A stretch of DNA of 64,000 bases from JAIQFL01 sp035501495 (lineage in GTDB: Bacteria > Acidobacteriota > Terriglobia > Bryobacterales > Bryobacteraceae). The stretch is taken from assembly GCA_035501495.1 (NCBI GenBank), contig DATJWB010000273.1, positions 1-64,000 on the forward strand, read 5' to 3'. The position numbers were made by a program, and so were the translations under genes. The notes under the pieces were generated by a model, which worked only from the letters and a program-made list of their open reading frames with translations, did no database searches and had not been told where the DNA came from. Shown piece by piece: positions 43,017-50,882 of the stretch; position 1 is the stretch's first letter, and each line of letters starts with the position of its first letter.

Positions 43017-43517
43017 ATGTTTAAAGCGAAGAAATCCCAAACGGTACCTGGAGCCGAAACTCAGGGTTTTAACAGCAGTGACGTGGCTCGAATCTGCGGC
43101 GTCAGCCTTCGGCAGTTGCAGTGGTGGGATGAGCGCCACGTGGTTTCGCCGCGCCAAGACGGCCACAAGCGGATTTATATGCCCCAGGAGGTCGTCGAAA
43201 TCTCCGTGATCGCCGAATTGCGGCGCAAGGGTTTCTCGCTGCAGAAAATCCGCCGCGTGCTCCGTTTTCTGCAAAAGGACATGGGGAAGCGGTTGAGCGA
43301 AGCGCTCGAGGGCTCCTCGGACATCCACCTGCTCACCGACGGCAAGTCGATCTATCTGGAGGAGACGCCCAACCGGATTATCGACCTGCTCAAAAATGCC
43401 CGCCAGCCAATGTTCCTCGTCTGTGTCACCGACCAGGTGAAGCGTCTGACCGCTGCCGATCGAAAGCCCGCCAAATCGGAGGCCGGTGCCTCGCCGCGTA
43501 AGGTGCGCGCGGTATAA
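43017..43517 (+). CDS. MerR-family transcriptional regulator
   Basis: 166 residues. Residues 20-90 form a MerR DNA-binding domain: NSSDVARICGVSLRQLQWWD (helix-turn-helix), then the wing RQDGHKRIYMPQEVVEISVI and helix FSLQKIRRVLRFLQKD. The C-terminal part (LTDGKSIYLEETPNRIIDLL, PMFLVCVTDQVKRL) lacks the cysteines of metal-sensing MerR proteins, so the signal is something else. The basic tail is low-complexity. A sigma-70-type promoter lies upstream. A convergent small gene follows. Its target could be the RGTACY boxes at 43769-43817, by proximity only. Confidence 0.83.
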   Translation: MFKAKKSQTVPGAETQGFNSSDVARICGVSLRQLQWWDERHVVSPRQDGHKRIYMPQEVVEISVIAELRRKGFSLQKIRRVLRFLQKDMGKRLSEALEGSSDIHLLTDGKSIYLEETPNRIIDLLKNARQPMFLVCVTDQVKRLTAADRKPAKSEAGASPRKVRAV

Positions 43518-43526
43518 CGCCGGCTG

Positions 43527-43757
43527 TTACCGGGGCTGCGCGGATCTGTGGATGAACATCATGAACGCCCCTAACGCAACCACACCGACCATAACGTACG
43601 AGTAGGGGCTGTGTGTTTCCAGGAGATCGCCAACCTGGGTATAACAATCGAGAAGGCTGGAGCGGAGTTGCGGCGATATCCACAGAAAGCCACCCGCCAT
43701 TGCCGTCAATGACACTGCTCGGACCATGTAGTTACTCTTTATGTTCCCCAGTTTCAT
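43527..43757 (-). CDS. Small two-span membrane protein, unknown function
   Basis: 76 residues. Hydrophobic segments YMVRAVSLTAMAGGFLWISP (about 10-29) and YSYVMVGVVALGAFMMFIHR (about 52-71), joined by a short polar loop with one Cys. No known motif. The ATG at 43757 faces the ABC-transporter gene across a 109-144-nt AT-richer gap with several RGTACY boxes. It ends 9 nt from the merR-like stop, convergently. Confidence 0.5.
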   Translation of the reverse strand: MKLGNIKSNYMVRAVSLTAMAGGFLWISPQLRSSLLDCYTQVGDLLETHSPYSYVMVGVVALGAFMMFIHRSAQPR

Positions 43758-43768
43758 TTCTTGCGGAA

Positions 43769-43817
43769 AGTACCTCGGGTACTAGGATAGTACTTAGTGA
43801 CCTAACGGTCTAGTACC
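43769..43817. promoter_or_regulatory. Cluster of RGTACY boxes and nested inverted repeats
   Basis: AGTACC-tcg-GGTACT at 43769-43783, palindrome AGTACT at 43789-43794, AGTACC at 43812-43817, and GGTACTAG (43778-43785) mirrored by CTAGTACC (43810-43817). A TTAG-TGAC-CTAA repeat (43794-43805) is nested inside. It lies between two divergent genes. Confidence 0.45.
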
Positions 43818-43901
43818 AATTCATAATAACTAACGTCCAAAAATTCAACGCTTCCCGATCCACCGTTGCCAATTCCGACTCTCGTGTACAGTGAAAGGAC
43901 G

Positions 43902-44654
43902 GTGGCTTCCGGCCCGATCCTCGAAATTCGGAGTCTTTCCCTGGCCATAGGTGGCCGGCGGATCCTTCACGACATCAACCTGACCCTCCAGGAAGGGGAG
44001 ACCGTTGTCCTGCTCGGACGAAGCGGATCTGGAAAGACCACTCTGCTGAAGGCGGTCAATGGTCTGGTGCAAGCCACTTCCGGGGAAATCCGCTTCGAAG
44101 GCAAGCCTTCCTCCGCGTGGGATCCGATCCGTCTCCGCCGCCGGATGGGCTATGTGATCCAGGACGCCGGATTGTTTCCTCACTGGACGGTAGCCGCGAA
44201 CATCGGACTGGTGCCTCGCCTCGAGAATTGGAGTCCCGAACGGTTATCTGCCCGCGTGCAGGAACTGCTGCGCGGCGTCGGGCTCGACCCGGGGGAATAC
44301 CGGAATCGATATCCACGGCAACTTTCGGGAGGGCAAAGGCAACGCGTCGGGATCGCGCGCGCGCTGGCAGCCGATCCGCCTTTGCTGCTTCTGGACGAGC
44401 CCTTCGCTGCGCTCGATCCCATTACCCGGTTCGACCTGCAGCGCCAGTTCCTGGAACTCCGGCGCTCGGTCCGCAAGACTGCGCTGTTCGTGACCCATGA
44501 CGTGCGTGAAGCCCTCATGCTGGCATCGCGTGTTGCCTTACTGAAAGATGGCTCAGTGGATGTGCTCGCCACGCCCGCGGAGTTTCTGGCATCGCGAACC
44601 GCCGAGGCGCGCGCTTTTTTGGAAAGCCTCGAGGACCGTTGGAGACCCGCATGA
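43902..44654 (+). CDS. Osmoprotectant-type ABC transporter ATP-binding protein
   Basis: About 250 residues. The start is uncertain: GTG 43902 gives a family-like N-terminus, while TTG 43866 is the longest option. Walker A VVLLGRSGSGKTTLLKAVNG, Q-loop VIQDAGLFPHWTV, signature RQLSGGQRQRVGIARALAAD, Walker B LLLLDEPFAALDP, H-loop LFVTHDVREALML. QDAGLFPHWTVAANI resembles OpuCA/ProV-like choline or betaine importers, as does the adjacent gene order. No CBS domains follow, unlike OpuCA. It overlaps the permease by ATGA. Confidence 0.85.
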   Translation: MASGPILEIRSLSLAIGGRRILHDINLTLQEGETVVLLGRSGSGKTTLLKAVNGLVQATSGEIRFEGKPSSAWDPIRLRRRMGYVIQDAGLFPHWTVAANIGLVPRLENWSPERLSARVQELLRGVGLDPGEYRNRYPRQLSGGQRQRVGIARALAADPPLLLLDEPFAALDPITRFDLQRQFLELRRSVRKTALFVTHDVREALMLASRVALLKDGSVDVLATPAEFLASRTAEARAFLESLEDRWRPA

Positions 44655-45268
44655 ACAGCCGGCTGGTATCGGAAATTCTGAGCCTGTCGCTCGAACACCT
44701 GGAACTGGTGGCGGTCACCATTGCGATTGCCGCCGCCCTGGCGTTGCCGGGCGCGGTTCTGCTCGCGGGGAGAGCACGCCTGCGCCGCTGGGTCGTCGGT
44801 TTCGCGAATATCGCCCAGACCATCCCCAGCCTGGCGCTGTTCGGCTTTCTCCTGCCGCTACCGCTGATCGGAGGAATCGGGAAGCGCACGGCCATCGTGG
44901 CGCTGTGCCTGTACGCCTTATTGCCCATTCTGCGGAACGCGTTGGTGGGGATCCTGGGTGTGGACGCCGCCGTGCGCGAATCGGCCGTGGCAATGGGTAT
45001 GACTCGCAGCCAGATTCTCTGGCAGGTGGAGTTGCCCCTGTCGGTGCCTTCGATCCTGGCGGGACTTCGGATCGCCACGGTAACCACGATCGGAACGGCG
45101 ACCATCGCCGCGGCGATCGGGGGCGGAGGGCTGGGAGTTTTCATTTTTCGCGGCATCTCGATGGTGGACACACAAACCGTACTGGCCGGCGCAGTCCCCG
45201 CCGCAGTCATGGCGTTGCTGGCCGATGAGGGAATGGAATGGATCGAACGAAAACTATCGCCTGGTTGA
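44651..45268 (+). CDS. Osmoprotectant-type ABC transporter permease
   Basis: 205 residues from the ATG at 44651 (overlap ATGA with the ATPase stop). Five or so membrane helices. Loop VGFANIAQTIPSLALFGFLL, then LPILRNALVGILGVDAAVRE, SAVAMGMTRSQILWQVELPL (the EAA-type coupling loop) and TIGTATIAAAIGGGGLGVFI. This is the OpuCB/ProW permease pattern for glycine betaine, choline or carnitine. Its 3' end overlaps the binding-protein gene by 31 nt, so all three are coupled. Confidence 0.86.
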   Translation: MNSRLVSEILSLSLEHLELVAVTIAIAAALALPGAVLLAGRARLRRWVVGFANIAQTIPSLALFGFLLPLPLIGGIGKRTAIVALCLYALLPILRNALVGILGVDAAVRESAVAMGMTRSQILWQVELPLSVPSILAGLRIATVTTIGTATIAAAIGGGGLGVFIFRGISMVDTQTVLAGAVPAAVMALLADEGMEWIERKLSPG

Positions 45269-46098
45269 GTGCGGCGATCCTTGCGGGCTGCTCCCATGCA
45301 CCGCGAATCGTGGTGGGCTCGAAGAACTTCTCCGAGCAGGTGCTGCTGGGCGAGATCCTGGCGCAGCAGATCGAGAGCAATCTGGGCGTCACGGTGGAGC
45401 GGAAACTCGATCTCGGCGGCACGCTGCTGGCCCACGAAGCGCTGACCAAGGGCTCCATCGATCTCTATCCGGAATACACCGGAACGGCGCTGACTGCGAT
45501 TCTCAAGCAACCACCCTTTCCCGATGCGGGCGCTGTCATGGGCGCGGTGCGGGCGGCCTACGAAAAGCAGTGGAAGCTTCGCTGGCTCAAACCGCTGGGC
45601 TTCAACAACACGTTCGCCATGATTGTGCGGGGCGAGACCGCGCGCACGGGGAAAATCGAGTCGCTCTCGGATGCCGCCGCGCGCCAGGCCTGGCGCATGG
45701 GCGTGGGCTACGAATTCAAGCAGCGCCCCGACGGGCTCGACGGGCTCCTGGCCGCCTATGGCCTCCGCACCGACGGCGACCCGGTGAGCATGGACCTGGG
45801 ACTCTTATACACGGCGCTCCAGAGCCGTAAAGTGGACATGATCGCGGCCAATTCCACCGATGGCCAGGCGTCGGTTCTCGACGTGAAGATCCTGGATGAC
45901 AACCGGCACTATTTTCCGCCCTACGAATGCGCGGTGGTGGTGCGCGAAGACACCCTGATGCGGTTTCCGCAGTTGCAGGGAGTCCTGGAGCAACTTTCGG
46001 GCAAGCTCCCGGACGCCGTCATGCGCAAACTGAACTATGCGGTGGACGGCGAGCATCGCAGTCCGGCACAGGTGGCCGCGCAGTTTCTGCATCCGTGA
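45238..46098 (+). CDS. Osmoprotectant-type ABC transporter substrate-binding lipoprotein
   Basis: 286 residues. Lipobox LAGC puts the lipidated cysteine at residue 18. The mature part starts RIVVGSKNFSEQVLLGEILA, then GGTLLAHEALTKGSIDLYPE and YTGTALTAIL. This is the OpuCC/ProX-like (OpuAC) fold with a YTGT-like ligand segment. It ends AVMRKLNYAVDGEHRSPAQV. Ligand is probably a quaternary amine, judged from family. GAGGGA is 5 nt upstream of the ATG; it overlaps the permease by 31 nt. Confidence 0.87.
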   Translation: MDRTKTIAWLSAAILAGCSHAPRIVVGSKNFSEQVLLGEILAQQIESNLGVTVERKLDLGGTLLAHEALTKGSIDLYPEYTGTALTAILKQPPFPDAGAVMGAVRAAYEKQWKLRWLKPLGFNNTFAMIVRGETARTGKIESLSDAAARQAWRMGVGYEFKQRPDGLDGLLAAYGLRTDGDPVSMDLGLLYTALQSRKVDMIAANSTDGQASVLDVKILDDNRHYFPPYECAVVVREDTLMRFPQLQGVLEQLSGKLPDAVMRKLNYAVDGEHRSPAQVAAQFLHP

Positions 46099-46135
46099 AG
46101 CGGTTTACCGGCCTGAGTTCCCGATGTGGCCCGGG

Positions 46136-47431
46136 CTAATTCAGAGGCCCCCGTGTCCTCCACACCATCTGCAGCCCTTGGGGAACCAGCAGTGTCTTGC
46201 CACTCACGAAGAACGACGCCACACCGGGCAGATCGGGCAGACTGATTGTCTCCGTCGGCTCGATGGAACTGGGGCCATCCGGACTCACGGGCCGCCGCAA
46301 AACCTGGTCGATCCCCCGCGCCTTTTCCAGCTTCAGCAGGTCGGCATAGAACCTCACCCAGGTGCCGTTGACCTGGATTTCTGTGAACTCCAGCCCGACA
46401 ATGAAGTGGCCGCTCACGTCGGTCGGCCGCTCCAACCGCCGGACCCGCCCGCGCAGCAGTGACCCTCGCGCGACGAGCACACTTCCTTTGTGTCGGACGT
46501 CCGCCGAAACGCGCCCTTCGATCGGCGTGCCTACGCTATCCGTGTCTGTGATCCGCGTGCTCAGCTCCACGGCGATTGCCAGCAGTGCCGGCATCCTCTG
46601 CTGCGCGGCTGCCGGTGCCGCGGGCAATCTCGAACCGCCTCTCGTCTCCGCCGCCGGAGCCGCATCTTTCCCGAAGTGAATCGCACTCTCGCTCCGAAAA
46701 GACCCGCAGTGGGTGAAGTCGAAAAAGTCCCGGTCCTCGTCACCCGAAGTCTGCCGCATGTACAACTCGGCACTTTGGGGCAGCACCTCGTCGCGGTCGC
46801 CGATGCGGGCGCGTGCGTACTCCACCGCGGTGGTTGCCGCCTCGACAGGCAGAAAAGGCGGGAAATCTTCCGCACGGTCCTCCATCTTCACCACTTCGAG
46901 AGTTTGCGGATCGGCCAGGAAGGAGCCCGCCATCCCGACCACACCCTGGCCGCCGAAGACGCTCAGGGTGTAGCCGCTCTGCAGCCTGCTCAACCGGAAG
47001 TCGTACCGCACCACCTTTCGGCCATCGAGTTCTTCTTCGCCCCGGTATGTCAGCACCGACCCGCTGCCCAAAAGGACGTTCTTCAGCGCCAGGGTGACGA
47101 AACCCGTGCCTATCATGCCGCTGCCGATGAGATTGGAGGCTGCCTTCTCCTGGAATTGCCTCTCGCCCGGGAAGGCATAGAGATCCTGATGCCGGCTGTA
47201 CAGAATATCCAGGCGCACGGTGTCAAGGGGCTTCAGACCGCCCTTAGTGCCCGCGGCCCGGTGAAAGCGCCGGATGGTCTCCAGGCAGGTGTAGTCCGGC
47301 AGCCGCTCGAATTTGTCCTTCATGTGAGCCTGGATGCGCGAGAGGAGCAGCACGCCTGGAGGCAGGTCCTGCGAGATGCCTCCCCGGCACACAATGGCCA
47401 GAGCCACCAGGATGAGCCACCGCCGCTGCAC
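46136..47431 (-). CDS. Exported hypothetical protein
   Basis: 431 residues from a GTG at 47431, chosen because it begins a signal-peptide-like stretch (RRWLILVALAIVCRGGISQ) and avoids overlap with the upstream gene; an ATG at 47506 is the alternative. The N-terminal domain (PDYTCLETIRRFHRA, LDTVRLDILYSRHQDLYAFP) contains the YTC-E-xx-R pattern I have seen in exported acidobacterial proteins. The middle is beta-rich (GEEELDGRKVVRYDFRLSRL). The C-terminal third (IEGRVSADVRHKGSVLVARG, RGRVRRLE) resembles a TrbI-like beta-barrel. No enzyme motif. Convergent with the transporter operon. Confidence 0.6.
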   Translation of the reverse strand: MQRRWLILVALAIVCRGGISQDLPPGVLLLSRIQAHMKDKFERLPDYTCLETIRRFHRAAGTKGGLKPLDTVRLDILYSRHQDLYAFPGERQFQEKAASNLIGSGMIGTGFVTLALKNVLLGSGSVLTYRGEEELDGRKVVRYDFRLSRLQSGYTLSVFGGQGVVGMAGSFLADPQTLEVVKMEDRAEDFPPFLPVEAATTAVEYARARIGDRDEVLPQSAELYMRQTSGDEDRDFFDFTHCGSFRSESAIHFGKDAAPAAETRGGSRLPAAPAAAQQRMPALLAIAVELSTRITDTDSVGTPIEGRVSADVRHKGSVLVARGSLLRGRVRRLERPTDVSGHFIVGLEFTEIQVNGTWVRFYADLLKLEKARGIDQVLRRPVSPDGPSSIEPTETISLPDLPGVASFFVSGKTLLVPQGLQMVWRTRGPLN

Positions 47432-47462
47432 CTGCTTCGATTCTATACCGCGGCTCTCAGGC

Positions 47463-48068
47463 TCACAGTTGGCGGACCGAATCGTGTGTTTCCGGCTGGT
47501 AGCCATTCCGAAAACAGCGCACGATCGGCTCCGGCGTCAGGACGGTGACCTCGAGGCGGTCCGGCCGGCGGTCTTTTCGAACGTACCGTTCCGGCGACCA
47601 GAGAAACAGCGAATCGTCCCACACCAGCCATGCGCCCGCATCGATGCGCACAAATACGCCGTCCGGCAGCGAGTTCATCCGTGCCTTGAAGGTCAGTTTG
47701 CGTTTTCGGCTGTCGAGCCGAGCAGCGTGCAGTTCGCGATCGATTTCCGGCGCGCGAGCCGGGCGCCCCCACGCTTCCTGAAAGGCCCGGAAGCGTTCCC
47801 GCCGGCACTCCGCGCAAGGCCTATGTCCCGCGGCGAACGCCACGGCCTCGTCCAGAAAAAACAGCTCTGTGTAGCGGTTCGGCGTCATGACGGTGCGATG
47901 CCGTCCCTTGAATTCCAGCACGCAGGCGATCCATTGCCGGCTCTTGTAGGGACGCACAATCTCGCGGTGGTCGTTGTGCAGCGCGCCTCCGCGGTTTCCC
48001 ATCATCGTCCCTCGGGCCGCAGTGCGGATGATGGCGCCGAACGGATCGACGCGGTTCTCGAAGGGCAT
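47463..48068 (-). CDS. Hypothetical protein with CxxC motif
   Basis: 201 residues from the ATG at 48068. Conserved-looking parts: RGTMMGNRGGALHN, SRQWIACVLEFKGRHRTVMT, RYTELFFLDEAVAFAAGHRP and CAECRRERFRAFQEAW. The HRPCAECRR segment suggests a metal-binding site. I recall similar proteins in actinobacteria but no function. Further ATGs at 48119 and 48173 lie upstream. It is followed 31 nt later by the exported hypothetical gene on the same strand. Confidence 0.65.
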   Translation of the reverse strand: MPFENRVDPFGAIIRTAARGTMMGNRGGALHNDHREIVRPYKSRQWIACVLEFKGRHRTVMTPNRYTELFFLDEAVAFAAGHRPCAECRRERFRAFQEAWGRPARAPEIDRELHAARLDSRKRKLTFKARMNSLPDGVFVRIDAGAWLVWDDSLFLWSPERYVRKDRRPDRLEVTVLTPEPIVRCFRNGYQPETHDSVRQL

Positions 48069-48174
48069 TCCGAACTCTAAGCGCCCATGATCGCACGATC
48101 GGCGGTTCCTTCGCGGCATCGACACTTGTGCACGCCCGGAAAGCACCCTGATAAGTGGGGACGCGGCAGACAAG

Positions 48175-49851
48175 TCAGCACGCCGGACAAATCGTCACTG
48201 TGGTGCCGTCGAAGCGCGTCAGTGTGAATCCCGGAAATACTTCGTGGTACAGCGTCGCGGTGTCCCGCAGGATCGACAATGCGATGGCCTCACCCAGCAG
48301 AATTCCCTGGATTCCGTCAGACCGGTAGTGCACGCCGGCCGCATCGCGCCCGAGCGAAATGTTGGCGGCCAGCTTGTTCAACTCGTTGCCCACGGTCAGC
48401 GCCGCTCCGGTATACGGCACAAGCGACATCCCGTCGTCGGAAGCCACTACCGGACTGGGAATCACGTACGACTCGTTGAAGAGCGCCTTCAGCATCGTCA
48501 CCCCGGCGCCGGCAACCACGGCGTGCGCCGCCGGATACGACGGATGGACCGGCGATCCGCTGGGATACGCCATCGGCAGCAGGTACGTACCGTTTTTGCT
48601 GAATAGCGCCTTCAGGACCGCGGAATTCAGAATGTCGGAGTGGATCGGATAGCTGGCCGCTCCCGTCACGTGGTTGTGAATTCTGCCGGCGAACGCCTCC
48701 GGCCGAATCCTGCGATGCACCAGCCACTTCTGGCAAAATGCCGCGCGCAACGACGGATTCGCCGCGCGAACCGCAAAATCCCCGTACACCTGCGCGCCGA
48801 AAGTGATGCCGCTAGCCTGCGTGGCGGAATGCAGGTACGGATTGCCGGGCGATAGTGCCGCGTTGCCGAAACTTTGCAGCAGCAGCGCACTCTGAATGTT
48901 CGCCTGCCCGCTGAAGTCCGAGAGCAGGTACATCGATAGGTCGCGGTTGTTCCGGATGTACCGCGGTGTCGAGTCGAAGTTATTCGTACCGGCGCCGCCG
49001 CCCTTCTGAATTCCCAGCCAGTCTGAATACTTCGTCAGATAATCGTCGCCGGCAACTGAGGTCTTGTATTGCTGCGGCACCGTTGTCGCACCATACGGAG
49101 TCGGTTTGAGGAGAAACTGCGAAAGGTACGGGCCAGCCAGATCGCCGGGTGTACTGCCTCGAAAGAGGACGTCAGGCGTCACCTGGCCGCTGACTTTTGG
49201 CCCGCGATAGTCGGAGAACTTGCTCAAGTCGGCGGCAGCCTGTGCGATCGTGGGGTCTGATCCGTATTGGCTGAAGGGCACGTCGCGCGTGAGGGCGTAC
49301 CAGTAATCCTCCGCAATTTCGCCGGCCATCTGCGCGCTGCTGAAAGCCGGCGCCGCCGGAATCGCGATCGCCGCCGCGTCAGCTCCTTCCAGGCTGTAGC
49401 AATAGGCTGCCTGCGGGTTGGCCAACTTGGCGGTGCCGCCCAACGGAATTGCCTCGAAGTCGCTCCAGAGCCCGCTGTTGAGCGCCTGGATGAAGGCGCC
49501 ATACGCATTCAGGTCCACTTCGCCGAGGTTGTTATGAGGCAGCCCCTTGCTGAAACTGGCAATGCGCGTGGGATACAACTCCTCATCGCCGTTGGACAGG
49601 GAGGGCGTATCGGGGAGGTCCCTCTGAAAGAGAGCGGCATCGCGCCGCAGCGCGAAGGCGCGGCGCCGGCGCTCCGTATCGTTCACCGGAGTAAGGTCCG
49701 CGAGAGCCGTCTTCACGTGTAGCGCCCCGAGCAGACTTGCGCCCGCGAGGCTGGTCAAGCCCGGAGCCATCCCCAGGTACCCCAGAAATCCCCGCCGGGT
49801 CGAACCGGCATGAGTCCGTGCGTTTTGGTCAGCGTTGCTCTTGGGTGTCAT
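48175..49851 (-). CDS. TAT-exported vanadium-dependent haloperoxidase-like protein (PAP2 superfamily)
   Basis: 558 residues from the ATG at 49851 (AAGGAAAAA upstream). It has a twin-arginine leader (STRRGFLGYLGMAPGLTSLA). PAP2/haloperoxidase motifs: KWLVHRRIRPEAF (K-x6-RP type, about residue 400), SPVHPSYPAAHAVVAGAGVT (PSxxxxH) and RDAAGVHYRSDGIQG (RxxxGxHxxxD). Enzymes of this class bind vanadate or act as acid phosphatases; halide oxidation is family-based. The gene faces the ECF sigma gene head to head (127 nt). Confidence 0.85.
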   Translation of the reverse strand: MTPKSNADQNARTHAGSTRRGFLGYLGMAPGLTSLAGASLLGALHVKTALADLTPVNDTERRRRAFALRRDAALFQRDLPDTPSLSNGDEELYPTRIASFSKGLPHNNLGEVDLNAYGAFIQALNSGLWSDFEAIPLGGTAKLANPQAAYCYSLEGADAAAIAIPAAPAFSSAQMAGEIAEDYWYALTRDVPFSQYGSDPTIAQAAADLSKFSDYRGPKVSGQVTPDVLFRGSTPGDLAGPYLSQFLLKPTPYGATTVPQQYKTSVAGDDYLTKYSDWLGIQKGGGAGTNNFDSTPRYIRNNRDLSMYLLSDFSGQANIQSALLLQSFGNAALSPGNPYLHSATQASGITFGAQVYGDFAVRAANPSLRAAFCQKWLVHRRIRPEAFAGRIHNHVTGAASYPIHSDILNSAVLKALFSKNGTYLLPMAYPSGSPVHPSYPAAHAVVAGAGVTMLKALFNESYVIPSPVVASDDGMSLVPYTGAALTVGNELNKLAANISLGRDAAGVHYRSDGIQGILLGEAIALSILRDTATLYHEVFPGFTLTRFDGTTVTICPAC

Positions 49852-49904
49852 GGCCTTTTTCCTTTCGTGATCGGAATCGTTTGGAGCGCCTTGGCGCGTT
49901 ACTG

Positions 49905-49937
49905 GGAATAGCGCCAGCCGTTCTCGAAAACCGTAAC
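49905..49937 (+). promoter_or_regulatory. 33-nt motif upstream of the ECF sigma factor (copy 1)
   Basis: Begins GGAATAGCGCCAGCCG and ends AAACCGTAAC; it stops 41 nt before the sigma-factor ATG. A same-length site lies at 53162-53194 with 25 of 33 identical bases. GGAAT and CGTAAC recall ECF -35/-10 elements, though the distance is longer than usual. Autoregulation is inference. Confidence 0.45.
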
Positions 49938-49978
49938 TTGCGGAGAATTTCTTTCGCCGTGTAGAGGGAACTGCTGCC

Positions 49979-50572
49979 ATGGCCCGAGATGCGGATTCGA
50001 AATCTTCCGAGGAAATCACGGAACTGCTGCAAGCCTGGAGCCGGGGAGATCAGGAAGCCTTCGACCAGTTGTCGCCGATCGTGTACGCCGAACTGCGGCG
50101 CCTGGCGCGCCACTACATGTCGCGAGAGCGGGCGGACCACACGCTGCAGCCGACCGCGCTGGTGCACGAAGCGTATCTGCGCCTGGCCGAGTTTCACAAC
50201 CTGCACTGGAAGAACCGCATCCACTTCTTCGCGATCTCGGCGCAGGTGATGCGGCGCGTGCTGGTGGATTTCGCCCGCTCGCGCGAGCGCCGCAAACGCG
50301 GAGGAAACCCGGTCCGCCTCTCGCTCGACCACGTCGCGAATCTGGGCACGCAACACGATGCCGCGCTGCTGGCTCTCGACGACGCCCTGACGGCGCTGGC
50401 GGCCGACGATCCGCGCAAGTGCCAGGTGGTGGAGATGAAGTTCTTTGGCGGCCTCTCCACGGATGAGATCGCTCAGTCGCTGAACGTCTCACCGGACACG
50501 GTCCTGCGCGACTGGAAGCTGGCGAAGCTCTGGCTGCTCCGCGAGATGAGCGCTCGGGAAGAAGCCGGGTAG
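49979..50572 (+). CDS. ECF RNA polymerase sigma factor (TIGR02999 type)
   Basis: 197 residues. Region 2: QAFDQLSPIVYAELRRLARH and TLQPTALVHEAYLRLAEF; linker with MRRVLVDFARSRERRKRGG; region 4: CQVVEMKFFGGLSTDEIAQS, LNVSPDTVLRDWKLAKLWLL. HEAYLRL and RRVLVDFARSR are signatures of the TIGR02999 subgroup, frequent in acidobacteria and planctomycetes and usually followed by a Ser/Thr kinase, as here. It would direct polymerase to a special promoter set, perhaps on kinase signalling. AGAGGGA is 10 nt upstream. Confidence 0.88.
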   Translation: MARDADSKSSEEITELLQAWSRGDQEAFDQLSPIVYAELRRLARHYMSRERADHTLQPTALVHEAYLRLAEFHNLHWKNRIHFFAISAQVMRRVLVDFARSRERRKRGGNPVRLSLDHVANLGTQHDAALLALDDALTALAADDPRKCQVVEMKFFGGLSTDEIAQSLNVSPDTVLRDWKLAKLWLLREMSAREEAG

Positions 50573-50640
50573 AGTCTCGATGGAGCGATTTTCCGGACTC
50601 AAACAAATTCGTTCTCGGATATACTGAGCACCTGTCCGCT

Positions 50641-50823
50641 ATGTCCCGCGCGCCGCACCGACGAACCCAAGTCGACGAGATCGTCATCGCCGCGCTCGGA
50701 CTCACCGGCGCGGAACGCGCCTCACACCTGGACTCTGCCTGCGGCGACGACCAGGAACTCCGCCGCGAGGTCGAGTCGCTGCTGGCACAGGAGAATCGTG
50801 CCGGCGACTTCCTGGAAACACCG
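50641..50823 (+). pseudogene. N-terminal segment of the Ser/Thr kinase, separated by a frameshift
   Basis: About 61 codons from the ATG at 50641 read VDEIVIAALGLTGAERASHL...ELRREVESLLAQ...AGDFLETP, the normal N-terminus of ECF-linked kinases. At ACACCGCGCTC (about 50823) the frame changes: one G too few. In the next frame the expected continuation ALEAAARALAASHSALLSGR joins the kinase ORF at 50883. It is either a true frameshift mutation or an assembly error. Confidence 0.75.
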
Positions 50824-50882
50824 CGCTCGAAGCGGCGGCGCGGGCACTTGCCGCCAGCCACTCCGCCCTACTCTCGGGCCGT

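Noticed and set aside
48153..48176. GTGGGGACGCGGCAGAC as another repeat copy
   Set aside because: Only a short half-hairpin similar to GCGTCCCCA; too little to call a copy.
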